Source: Sarcocystis neurona (lineage: Eukaryota; Apicomplexa; Conoidasida; Eucoccidiorida; Sarcocystidae). Taken from it: a stretch of DNA of 64,000 nucleotides. The position numbers were made by a program, and so were the translations under genes. The notes under the pieces were generated by a model, which did not search any database, was not told the origin of the DNA, and saw only the letters and a program-made list of their open reading frames with translations. The first letter of the stretch is position 1. Every line of letters starts with the position of its first letter. The DNA is taken from positions 43,342 through 107,341 of the forward strand of contig KL647333.1 of NCBI GenBank assembly GCA_000727475.1. Direction: 5' to 3'. Shown here piece by piece: positions 21,903 through 31,546 of the stretch.

Positions 21903-22225
21903 CGATGCTGCGGTGTGTTTCAGCGCTGCTCCCCAGGAATTTTATTTTTGTCTTCTCGTCGCTGACGAATACCCTTATCTAGACGGGACAATGTCCGTAG
22001 CGTGCGGTGAACCGTCCCGGGGCAACACTTCTTTTCCAGCTACACGAACACCACAGACCGGGTGTTCCATCACCTGCAGCCGATCAGATATCCTTTACAC
22101 TATGTTACGACGTGGGGCCGGGACGTCTTTCCTCACCACAGACCGCAGACACATCACCTCAGCTTGAGATCTCAACAGTCTACTTATAAAGCTTCACCTT
22201 TACATGGTGCCGGCATTTCCTCTCC

Positions 22226-22249
22226 GTGTGTGTGTGTGTGTGTGTGTGT
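22226..22249. repeat. (GT)n microsatellite
   Basis: An almost pure GT dinucleotide tract of about 24 bp. On the plus strand it yields a spurious Val-Cys run in one frame. Confidence 0.9.
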
Positions 22250-22362
22250 TATTCCACCGCGCCTACGTTCATCCTAGTGGCTTCCAGCACATATCCGCAC
22301 CAAGTTTTCTGTGCAACTCCTACGCCGGCGATACATCAACACTGGCAAAGCCCGTGATGCAG

Positions 22363-22501
22363 GCCCCGTTGTTCAGGGCACGAGCGTCTTCGTTTACGGG
22401 TATGATCCCACGCTGTATCTTAATACACTTGTAGTTTCTGTTGCGCCGTCCACCGAGAACCGGCCACATATACTTGCGCCAATCACCCTGAGCACGCGGA
22501 A
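22363..22501 (+). CDS. Candidate internal exon, unknown
   Basis: Bounded by an AG in GTGATGCAG and a perfect GTAAGT donor at 22502. Phase 1 in, phase 2 out. The 46-residue peptide is non-repetitive and beta-like (TSVFVYGYDPTLYLNTLVV, then APSTENRPHILAPITLS). The canonical donor is the main support. The next exon is ambiguous: two frames are open after 22530. Confidence 0.4.
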
Positions 22502-22534
22502 GTAAGTGCCGCGGCCTTTCCTCGTCCTCCAAAA

Positions 22535-23199
22535 ATGTCTCAAGTTGTGCAGTCTCCCACCCCGTCGGCCAGAGTTCTTACTTCGATGTTCTCCACACCC
22601 ACGCACGGTTTACCTGAGACCTTCACCGTTTTTAAGGGAGCAACGTCACCCGCAATGGCGTTTTCATACCCAGATGAATACTCACCTCATCCCATAAATG
22701 TGGCGCCAGTTATCACATGTGCGTGTTTTACCATACAGAACAAGCATCAGCGAAATTTTCCGTGCGCGGCTCGCAACGTTCTCTCGAGCCTATTAAGTGC
22801 AGATTTGCCGCACCGTGCACCAACAGGACTGTAAACAAGCAACCTTCACAGAAGCAGCCCGTCAACGTAGTCGGCGACCCTCACTCGGGTCAAGAGTTAC
22901 CTATCAGAGTACCGTTGTTTTTGCACACACGGCTTGAGGCGCAGCAGCGATGTCTATGTCCATACGACTACCCCCGGCAGGCCGTAGTTTGCGGCCACGA
23001 CGAACTCCGACGTGTACGGTATCGGCGCAGCAAAACTATTAGCTACGTCTTTTCTATCCGTACGGTTACAAGTAATACATGTGTGTCACTTTTCTTCTGT
23101 GGACTATCATGTGCAAAAACATACCGTCACCAGAAGTGTACTGAAACGCGCCCCGCACCGTGGCTCTCCAAAAAAAAGGATCAATACGGCCTACCTTAA
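22535..23199 (+). CDS. Two overlapping open frames, exon(s) unresolved
   Basis: From the ATG at 22535 a 99-codon frame reads a Ser/Thr/Pro-rich then Cys-containing peptide (FSYPDEYSPHPINVAPVITC). A second frame, ATG 22717 to 23199 (160 codons), reads KQPVNVVGDPHSGQELPI and later CVSLFFCGLSCAKTYRH. The second is among the longest in the window. Both precede the exon pair at 23031 and 23461 and may belong to the same gene. No decisive splice junction between them is visible. Confidence 0.3.
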
Positions 23200-23847
23200 G
23201 CGGGGTGCGCATCACGGCGATATGCCTAACTTGATGGTGGTATAATTTGGAACGCAGTTTCATACGCGCTGCAGCGTCTTACCACCTGACTGCTACGCGC
23301 AAACAATCAGGCAAGGACTGGCGGACTCGCTGAGATTACCACTCAGCTGCAACCGTGTATACCTGCGGAGAGTTGCCACTCTCACCGGCTACTGCCACCA
23401 GTCACCTCCTTGACAGTTCGTCCGTGATCGGCACAGTGGACACGTGTTCACTTTTTGCAGTTCAACATAAAAGATACCATTCATTCCCGTAGCAGCCGCG
23501 GTGCACTCTTCATCTTTCTGGAACGTGCCCATTTACCTGCGACGCTAGCCATTATTACTAACAACGAAAGTGAAGCGCAGAGTAGCGTGCGCCATGGTGT
23601 TCCAGCCTTCTGCGTTGGCGTAGGCTTTGACGAGGTGGATTGTCTGTGTAGCGCTGACCAGGGTGTTGCACCCTTCCGCGTTCGCGCGGTGCGGGATGAC
23701 CTGAATATCCCAGCAAGCTGGGAACGCCCGTCTCCACCACCCCGTTTCAGCTTGCTTGTGGACGAAACGAGCTGTGTTCTGCTCATCGCGATCAAGATAT
23801 TGGACTTCCGGGAGGCAAGAACCGGACCGTCTGAAGTGCGGCAGTAG
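23031..23847 (+). CDS. Two-exon C-terminal gene model, unknown protein
   Basis: Proposed exons 23031-23239 and 23461-23847. The second follows a textbook acceptor (GTTCACTTTTTGCAG) and is open for 128 codons to TAG. The first ends in phase 0 at a GTATAA donor, matching the phase-0 acceptor. The last exon opens FNIKDTIHSRSSRGALFIF and contains two related 10-residue stretches, GVPAFCVGVG and GVAPFRVRAV, 25 codons apart, which also match at DNA level. The opposite strand has a 212-codon frame over the same place. The acceptor is the reason I prefer plus. Confidence 0.4.
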
Positions 23848-24119
23848 AAATCACGCGCTGGCACGATTCTTGATACAGCAGCCGTGATGATGGTAACTAC
23901 TGGTGAGTCCTTTTCTGAAACGCGTCGCGGTCGTGCGGGCCGCCTCCGTCCAGTATAGTACACGTTTGAACTCACTACCATTCGCAGTCCCGCCAGGCCT
24001 ACAGAAGCTGAACAGGGTTGCAACACGACACAGGCTCCTGCAGTAGCAAAGCTGAATTCGTATCTTTGCTCACAAAACGTCAACGGTAGTAAATGCCGCA
24101 GAGGCATTGGGAACCGCAA
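23481..24119 (-). CDS. 212-codon open frame antisense to the 23.46-23.85 kb exon
   Basis: Third-longest frame in the window. It is basic and Ser/Thr-rich (SRTQLVSSTSKLKRGGGDGR). The part complementary to the plus exon is expected to be open if the plus strand is coding, since codon bias mirrors; the extension from 23850 to 24119 is not explained that way. It could be a real minus exon, in which case the plus exon is the mirror. Confidence 0.25.
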   Translation of the reverse strand: MRFPMPLRHLLPLTFCEQRYEFSFATAGACVVLQPCSASVGLAGLRMVVSSNVYYTGRRRPARPRRVSEKDSPVVTIITAAVSRIVPARDFYCRTSDGPVLASRKSNILIAMSRTQLVSSTSKLKRGGGDGRSQLAGIFRSSRTARTRKGATPWSALHRQSTSSKPTPTQKAGTPWRTLLCASLSLLVIMASVAGKWARSRKMKSAPRLLRE

Positions 24120-24924
24120 GCGAGTTGGCAGTTCACGTCACGCGGGCGTAGCCCACACTAAAGGATGTCCCCTGTAGATATACCCCGTATGTTTAGTTGG
24201 CAATTTCTGGCTCCTCCACAAAGTAGAAAGTGCCCTTCGAGTGCCGCCTTGCACGCAGAACCGTATCTTTCCTCTGTGTAGATCCTTTTAAAAGTCAGGT
24301 CTGCTTCAAAACCGTCGCCTCTCCACGTCTGTAGATATACAAGTGGCGATGTAAATGTGCTACAGACGGGCACTCAAGAGGGACACGAGAACACGCAAGC
24401 ATGCCACGAAGATGCATACACGGGGGTGAATACACAACTGCAGATATAAATTACCGTTGAGGCGGCCGAGGCGGTAGCGCTTTCTTGGTAAATCCACTTG
24501 TATTCAATAGTCCGTCACGCAATTCCGGCGTCGTGTGTGCTGAGTATGTGTCTACGTGGGTACGTAGATATGTGGCACCTTCGCCTGTTATACAGGCGTA
24601 TCGTCCGCCAGAAGGCGCGGGTTACAGCAGACATAGCATCAGGCCACGGAAATGACGAGGTGAGACGTTCCACGGAATACGTAGGGCTGAGTGATTTTCA
24701 TTCACGACAAGACAGACTGTGGGCAGTGTGGTAACTAAAATAAGGCGGATGTGTTCTTACCTTTACGGCCCCGAAGCCTTCACTCAATCGGGAAAGGCGT
24801 GTGTGCTAACCGTAGTCTGGATTTTTCCAGGCCCCATCCATGCGTACCCCCTGCATGCCAAGCCGTCACCCCCGTAAGAAGACGCGCGACTCGTCTCCAG
24901 ATACGCGTGCGTTTACGTGCATGT

Positions 24925-25085
24925 GAGTGTTTATAAATATACATGTATACGCAGCCTGTGTATATATTTTTATATCCCTTTATAGGCGTACAAGTATATA
25001 TAATATTAAGCAATTATATATAAATATATATGTTTATTCATATATGTATGTATATATATATATATATACTCTCCATATAATTGCG
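24925..25085. repeat. AT-rich microsatellite block
   Basis: Compound TATA/TGTA/TATG tracts with a (TA)n core near 25050-25070 in otherwise balanced DNA. Frames across it (for example 24927-25127) are artefacts of the repeat. Confidence 0.85.
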
Positions 25086-25784
25086 ATGGATATGAGCACT
25101 CCTGGAAAGTTTCTCATACGACTGTAACGCTTTGCGCTAAGCTGAGGTCGTTTCGAACAAACACACAAACTCCAATGGCTGCGCAGCCGCCGCCCGCCGT
25201 CAGCTGCTCTCGACAGACGGCTAAAGGGGCGACACCTGCGCGGCACTGGGCCCCGTTGATCTCGAAAGGCACCGATATTGCAGCTGCTGAGAAATTGTCA
25301 TTCTGACATGCGCGATTGCGTGACAGCGCCGATACCTTGACTGCTCGTGCATTTTCGGAATCGAAACCCAAAGAAATCGGACAATTTTATTGCCTGCGTG
25401 GAGGGGTGTTACCCATTTTTCTGCAGCTTCGCCATGTAAATCCATTCACCGCTCATAAATCCGGCAAGTGTGGGAGCTGAGAATAATATGATCTATCCCA
25501 CCGAAAATAGGACGAGCGATCCAGAGCTACGGGTGGCAGAACACCGGGACGTAGACAGTTCACAAGGTGTAGGTCACCGTGTATATTCATTCGATGGCAC
25601 GCCTGCTGAGTTGCTGTGAAGAATACGTACCATGGTCTTCACGGTCGTCGAGCACACTGACACACGTCGTTCACAGGTGCAGTTTCTATCCTCCGCTCGC
25701 ACGGACTAAGTTTGTCAAACCGGTAAAGCGATCAGACATGCGCTCTTTTCACACCATCCGATTGCAGCCACACGCTTGTTGGGA

Positions 25785-25965
25785 GACTCCTACCCGGAAA
25801 ATTGGAAGAAATAGAGACAATCTCGTTGGTGAATTCGACTGTGACTCTATATCACAAGAAGTGACAGGAGGCGAACAGGTACGGGGCAGATTAAGAGGAA
25901 TAAAGATAATCTCGCTGAAGAATTTGACCGTGACTCTATTTCAGAAGAAGTGACGCAGCCGTCGT
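25785..25965 (+). repeat. 89-bp tandem duplication with conserved peptide
   Basis: Two copies, 89 bp apart, share AATCTCG....GAATT..GAC..TGACTCTAT. Each translates on the plus strand to N(R/K)DNL..EFD.DSIS.EVT, with about four synonymous changes among the differences, which suggests the peptide was once or still is coding. Because 89 is not a multiple of three, the copies lie in different frames (25810 and 25899). A third, faint partial copy may follow to about 25985. Confidence 0.75.
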
Positions 25966-26168
25966 ACTTACGGTGTGAGGTTTGGTTAAAGAAAGTCATC
26001 GTCACTGTGATAGTATACCTGCTGCAGTGGTCAGGACGGATGGAACCCATGCAGCTGGATACGAGAGAGGTGTTACGCTTAAGACACTGTTCGGTGACAG
26101 CGAAGTGTGGCCTTGTGCGGGAGGGACGGAATGCGTTAAATACGGAAGGTGCGCAGCCGGTTGTATAG
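25899..26168 (+). CDS. Open frame starting in the second 89-bp copy, unknown
   Basis: From the second repeat copy the frame stays open for 89 codons to TAG at 26166-26168. It runs from an acidic start (DNLAEEFDRDSISEEV) through a hydrophobic stretch (KKVIVTVIVYLLQW) that is short for a membrane span, to a charged end. The first copy is in another frame (25579-25953). An exon duplication with an intron in each copy would explain both frames. Function unknown. Confidence 0.3.
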   Translation, partial: NKDNLAEEFDRDSISEEVTQPSYLRCEVWLKKVIVTVIVYLLQWSGRMEPMQLDTREVLRLRHCSVTAKCGLVREGRNALNTEGAQPVV

Positions 26169-26951
26169 TTCGTGGAGGTGGAAGGAGACACACTTTGTAC
26201 AATACGTAACACCATCTTCCTCAGCGAGGTGAGCTGTTTCACTGTCTAATACGAACACGCAGTAGTCGCCAACAATGATGTGACTGCATTATCCGTGCCC
26301 CACTGCCGACGGTGAGATTTCAGTTATCTTTCATTGAATCAGAAAAGCAAATACGGGTCAAGGCGCTGGAAGTACGACGTCACATTGAAAGGTCTCTCGC
26401 ATTGCGCAGCAGACCGCATTGTCACTTTCTTGTTTGGCTCAAGAGTAAGAGTGTATTCATCCTTCAGTACACGTAGTGGCAAGAACCTTCTTTTGAAGGG
26501 ATTTTTAACCAACGCAATCACGCTCAAGCCTCCCTTCCGTTGCTTCCATTGACGCAGTTACGGGGTCTTGCACGCAGGCGGAGCGGAGCGTTGCAACGCG
26601 TACCGTGCACAGTGCCGGTTCCTAATGTGTACGCCTGTGGTGTCACCAACTCTGTCCCACAGTGAAGCCCCCTAGCGTCCCAACGTTACGTTTGTAGGTG
26701 CTCACGGGAACGTTCTAACGAACAGTACAGGGTGTAGCAGTACCTCGGACGCAGCCTGTCGTATTTGCTGAGCTTTCACGCTGTCGTATTTCCTCTAAAG
26801 CTCCCTCATAACGATGTGTGTTGGAGTGGCCTCCGCATTTTTTGCGTATTTATAATCCGACGGCAAATAGCGGTTCAGCACAGTGAGGTTTCGCTACTCC
26901 TGCCTCTGGTCTTAGATCGGCTGTCTACATTCGCACGATGTTGGTACCATG

Positions 26952-27530
26952 TCAAAGTTTCATACTCTTGGTGGGATCCTGTAGTCCAAGAACATGAAAC
27001 TCTCTTGGTTTGTTTGGTTGTTCCATGCAATGATATGGTATAGAAGACGTGATCTGAATGATTCCACGCGAAGGAGGGCGAGCCAAGTGAGAGAACGGGA
27101 TACCAAATGAGGGTGTGTCGACCTTGACTGCATTCGCACGTTCGTTATTACTTTGGGCTTGCGATCGAGTCGTAGACTGCTGGGCGTTTTCGCTAACATA
27201 GAAAACCAGTGTGCGACGGTGACGATGACGGAAAGTGTGACGTTGCCATGATCTGTAAGCACCGGCAACCCAGAGAAATATTACTAAAAAGCTGGCGTGG
27301 GTAACAACACGGTAAGAACACGAAGAGGCGTAAGCGAACGTATATGTACAAACGCAAGCAGTGAACATAGATGTGATTTTTCGCGACCGTGCCAAAGACG
27401 CCACAAATTCTTCGACAAAGTTGAACACCGTTGCCCATCCATTTTTGGAAAAAAGGCTCATACACCTGTGGCAATTCATGCCAGTTTCAATTGTGTGGCG
27501 TTGTGATAAAGCGGTAGTGGTATGACCCAC
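26952..27530 (-). CDS. 192-codon open frame with a hydrophobic segment
   Basis: GTG-opened frame on the minus strand. It contains one possible membrane span around residues 80-95 (ASFLVIFLWVAGAY), flanked by a basic HRHRR stretch, then a Gln/Asn/Ser-rich region (QQSTTRSQAQSNNER). Plus-strand frames opposite are shorter (69 codons). No splice sites decide its limits and no family is recognised. Length makes chance less likely. Confidence 0.3.
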   Translation of the reverse strand: MGHTTTALSQRHTIETGMNCHRCMSLFSKNGWATVFNFVEEFVASLARSRKITSMFTACVCTYTFAYASSCSYRVVTHASFLVIFLWVAGAYRSWQRHTFRHRHRRTLVFYVSENAQQSTTRSQAQSNNERANAVKVDTPSFGIPFSHLARPPSRGIIQITSSIPYHCMEQPNKPREFHVLGLQDPTKSMKL

Positions 27531-28294
27531 TCAAAAAATGCACGGTTACAGTCAGGCAAAGAAAAGTTGCTGTTGTCGCTTAAGCTAGTATATTTCCACA
27601 ATATACTCCGCGCTTCGTGGCTACGGTGCATTGAAAGTGGCTCGTCAACACGGTGCGAATATAGTGACGTCGTCTGCACCGTTCAATCAGATCTCAGTCA
27701 CGGTGTAGGAAATCCAGTACAGTAGTCGTTGAGCGCCGTGTCTTAGTAGGCGAAATAGCGCCTTCACATCTGATGACATGTTGAAGCATAAAATATTGCC
27801 TGTGGGGATTCGTAGCATGTTGCAATTTGGTATTTGAAGATGAGATGGACACGTCTCGAAGAATTGTGCTGCAACTGAAAGAAGGAGCCTATGAGGGACG
27901 AGTTGCTCATCGCCCCCGTCTGCTGCTGAACACGCCACATTGTTAGTTCGCACGTAGGTGGGAAACACGGATTAATTAGATAGCGAGGAGCTCCTGAGCA
28001 CTCTGAGAGCCACTCAGAGTGGCGTCGCGGTTCTTCCACAACATGCCTCTCAAGGGAGAAAGCGGCTGTACGGTCGGTAGAACAATTGTGATGAGCGAAG
28101 AACAGCGTGCGCCGCAAACCTCTTCACATGGGTAAACAATGCACGACTAACTGTAGTACAGACGTACTTCACCGCGTATTGCAAACAAAGTGCATTGAGC
28201 GATATCACATGTTGTTTGCTTGCCGGTTGTGTCTGCGCGTGTGTTCGTCGCAGAGTGGATTTTTTGACAGTTTTTGTCACACTCTCTATGTGTG

Positions 28295-28365
28295 TACGTC
28301 CACGCAGGTGTGTGTACACCTACACGCACACAGACACATGTGTAGGTGTGTGTATATGTGTGGCA
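28295..28365. repeat. GTGTGTACGTCC/CACACAGACACA minisatellite
   Basis: A TG-rich run turning into CA-rich and back (TGTGTACACCTACACGCACA), giving local inverted symmetry. It lies in front of the plus-strand gene candidate. Confidence 0.75.
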
Positions 28366-28419
28366 TCTGTTTAGAGAGGTCTACACTTCTCGAGCACTCT
28401 CCACTCGAAAGGCGGCGAC

Positions 28420-28674
28420 GTGAAGCATATCAGTATTGATGTACGTGTGGCTGCGGGTGAGTCTTGCGACTTATTCGTTGACGCAGCCGGTGATGTCCTT
28501 CAACAGACTCTTTGCCGTTTGCTTGCGGATGCACGCCGAAGCTGCTCGAGTGAGAGTCCCACTTTTAGAAAGACCTTTTGGGCCTTCTCTCTTGGCTCCT
28601 TCGTACACACATCGCAGCATACTGTAGGTCGTATATTGCGAATGTGTGCAAGTCTTCTCGAGAGTTCTCTGTAG
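28420..28674 (+). CDS. 84-codon open frame, possible 5' exon(s)
   Basis: Reads ISIDVRVAAGESCDLFV and DVLQQTLCRLLADARRS, an amphipathic composition, to TAG. It contains a canonical GTGAGT (28456) that could end an exon after RVAAG, and an acceptor (CCTTCAACAG) that could restart one, so it may be one or two exons. It lies ~200 bp upstream of the 28.88-31.55 kb gene model and on the same strand. Confidence 0.3.
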   Translation: MKHISIDVRVAAGESCDLFVDAAGDVLQQTLCRLLADARRSCSSESPTFRKTFWAFSLGSFVHTSQHTVGRILRMCASLLESSL

Positions 28675-28881
28675 ACGCCTCCTTCCCGCGCGGGTTCGTC
28701 TCCAGCGATGCCCTTACGGTTTTCCAAACTTTTTTGCAGTGCGAAGGTGTAGCGGAACTCTCTCTGTAGCTCTTCGTGTCGATCCAGTTCTGTACTCTTC
28801 GCTGTCTTGCGCGCTTGGACGCGTATGTGGATGTGCTAACTCTTGTCTACCCATGAGTTGAGGGGTGTACACGTTGGCCAG

Positions 28882-29410
28882 GTGGTCTACGCACAACTCC
28901 GCCGAGAGCAAAATGGGTTCGTCGTGCACAGTGTGCGTACCATAACATATACTACTCCGTACGAACGTGTAGAAATAGATAATACGAAAGTCTCAGTTCC
29001 TGCAGACGAACACGTTTGTTTTTACAGACTCGTGTACACACTAGGACGTGGGTGTCAGTCGCTAGGAATGAATACCTGTGTACAGGTACGTAAAGATATC
29101 TGCTTGTAAATGGAAAGATATACGTATGTCATGCTGCAGGATGTGTGCGCACTTTCGGAAGTTTTGAAGGCGTTCGAGTACGGCTTCGGTAGTACAGCAT
29201 ATGCAGGGACATACGCTGGAGGTATGGACATGGTGTTGTGTGGTGTTTGGTATGTAGGAACTGTACCGCGGCCCCTTCGGCAACATAGTTTTTCCCAGCG
29301 GGACAGGACACTGTTCTGAAGCAGCTTGTGTATGCGTGCGTAATACGTGGGTTTGCGCGCCTAGCTCTGTACACGTAACTGTTATATCAGGATTCACCTG
29401 TCATGTACAG
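28882..29410 (+). CDS. Three phase-matched candidate exons, unknown protein (N-terminal part of model)
   Basis: Exons 28882-29085, 29140-29249 and 29299-29410. The first ends at a canonical GTACGT donor in phase 0. The second begins after ATGTCATGCTGCAG and ends at GTATGT with two bases over. The third begins after TAGTTTTTCCCAG with the one base needed. Peptides read VVYAQLRREQNGFVVHS, then ALSEVLKAFEYGFGSTAYAG, then a Cys-rich GHCSEAACVCVRNTWVC. Introns of about 50 bp are short for a coccidian, which is a reason for doubt. No domain recognised. Confidence 0.4.
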
Positions 29411-29699
29411 GTTTCTGCGTCGGTGTGTGCAATTCTACTCGCTGGAACTGGTAGGCACAGGCAGCGTCCGCTCGAGTGAGAGGTAACAGCGGAGGGGCCA
29501 GGTGTCGGCTCTCGCGTTGCAAGGGGGAGATCGATACAACTAACGCCAACAACGTGCAAGCACCCCGCAGTAGTCTTCTCAATAGAGGGCGAGTCCGCGT
29601 ATGCATTGTTAAGAAGCTGCATGTAATGTTGCCTTTTTTCGTGTACATACGAACCCGCTAACCCGTGTGTGGCCGGATCATCCGCGTATTTGCGTACAT

Positions 29700-29810
29700 G
29701 GTGCCGCTCAATCAGGTAGGCACACACACGTGAGGGCGCATACGTAGAATATGGACGCTTATGCGTATACATATACACATGTATATATATACGCTTGTAT
29801 ATCACGAGTT
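29700..29810. repeat. CACACA/TATACG microsatellite block
   Basis: CACACACACG at 29722 followed by ATACATATACACATGTATATATATACG around 29765-29795. It would sit in an intron of the gene model. Confidence 0.75.
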
Positions 29811-29947
29811 GCGTTGTCTTGTGTACCATCCCTGCCCGCAGGCGATGTTGTATCCATAAGCGGAGGATGCGCGTGAGAAAAAAGATGGTGACGTAGCTAA
29901 GTGACGAAGTGCGCTGAGGGGAGTGTTGGCCCCCATTAAAGAGTTAG

Positions 29948-31546
29948 CCCAACGAAACAGCGGGAGCAGCGGCAGAGCAGCACAACACCCCAGCACCTGC
30001 GGCTGCACCTGAGGCGAACGTTGAGGAGCCACAGGAGCGGGACACTGGCGTAGCGTTAGTTCCGTCTGCGCACAGATGGTAGATCGTAGCGCCGCATCGA
30101 AGGTTGCGCTAGACGGATGGGGTGGAGGACGCGGAGCAGGAGTACGCGGCAGAAGCAGCGGGATCGGCAACCTTAGCCACTGAAGTGTACCACAGAAGGG
30201 ACAGAGGGTGTGTCGACGCTGCAACAAGTTCGGCAGTAGAGATTCCCTCTTCGCGGCAGTCCTTTCTCATTAGTGCTGCAAGGCGTGGTGTGTCTGCACG
30301 TCTGAAGGTGTGTAAGTGTACGTATTGATACAAGCTGCAGCTAAACCCGTCCAGTCTGGTTTTTCACTGTCTGTCATGTCAACTCGGAGTGCTGGTTGAT
30401 TGCAGGTGGAGGACAAGGACATCGACAATGGCGATGTGGATCTTTTTGACTCCTTTGCACACACATTGGAAGCGTGAATTTACACGAGTGTAAGATTATC
30501 TCTTCTTACGTAGGAAATTTACGTTAGTGTAGCCTTTCTCGTGACGCGGCAGAGACAGAAACAGGCTTAAACCGACAAAAGCATTCAGCCTAGTGGGACC
30601 GCGCGCGCAGATACATTCGCCGAGGTTCCTTGGTATACTTGGTGCACACGCTGATGCCGTACCCCTACTACAGACAGACTCAACCCTTTGAACTACTCCC
30701 AGATACGCAGTGCTCAGTAAACAACTACAGAGGTTGTAGTGCCTGCAAGACACAAACGTGCAGACTGGTCAAGAGGCAGGGCGGACGTTCGCCCCATTTA
30801 TATTTTATCGGTTGACATGTGTGTGTGCTGCAGGTAGTGAAGCTAACGATTCAGTATTAGCTACATATAAGAGATCTGCAGACGGTGTGCTTAAACTCTG
30901 TGCACAAACGCGGCATGGATACAAGTACTCGGACAGAAAGAGAGGCACATATGAAGGCATCGCTGCGGAGGTCTTACACAAGGCGCGCAGCCACGTGAGT
31001 TGGGAGATTGAGTAATACTTGAGTAAGCTATGCAGTATTCCTGGAATGCTGCCTTACTTGCGTTCAACGCGAAGTCGCTGGTAGACTGCTGAACTCACAG
31101 GTGCCAGCGTAAACTTCTGCTGACTTTGGAGAAAGAGTAAGTACGGTAGGTGACCGTGGACACACCCACTCGTTTCTGTCGGAATGATGATGTTGAGAGT
31201 CTTACACATAAAGTTGGTGAAACCGAGCAAACAGAATCTACTCCAGGGGTACACACGTGCATATCTGGACATATGCGGGGTTTGCTCTTCTTTGATATCG
31301 AATGGAAAACGCCTGTCATTGACGCGTGTTTGCCTGTGGTGCCCTGCACACACGTGTCTGGCGGGCTTGTCACGCCTCTGTAACAAAGGCAGCGAAAGAA
31401 AGACAGAATAAGCCATTCGATGATAAAAGATGCATTTTAAACCCCGCAGGTCGAAATCTGTTGAGTGCTCAGAGCCGCCTTTGAATTCTGCTCTACACGA
31501 ACAATGGCTGGCACCAGTGTTACTGCCCCCCTCAGCACCGTCGTAG
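29948..31546 (+). CDS. Seven phase-matched candidate exons, unknown protein (C-terminal part of model)
   Basis: Exons 29948-30049, 30113-30307, 30406-30473, 30674-30732, 30834-30994, 31108-31136 and 31450-31546 (TAG). Phases agree at all six joins. Strongest sites are the acceptors TTGATTGCAG, GTGTGTGTGCTGCAG and AAACCCCGCAG, and the donors GTGAGT (30995) and GTAAGT (31137). The first exons are acidic and Ala/Pro/Glu-rich (APEANVEEPQERDTG, EDAEQEYAAEAAG, VEDKDIDNGDVDLFDSF), a disordered style common in coccidian proteins. Later exons are Lys/Arg-rich (ATYKRSADGVLKLC, KYSDRKRGTYEGIAAEV). Two donors (GTGAAT, GTTGTA) are poor. No family recognised. Confidence 0.45.

Noticed and set aside
29802..30227. 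141-codon Pro-rich minus-strand frame as a gene
   Set aside because: It is the complement of the acidic Ala/Glu/Pro-rich plus exons, which carry matching splice phases.
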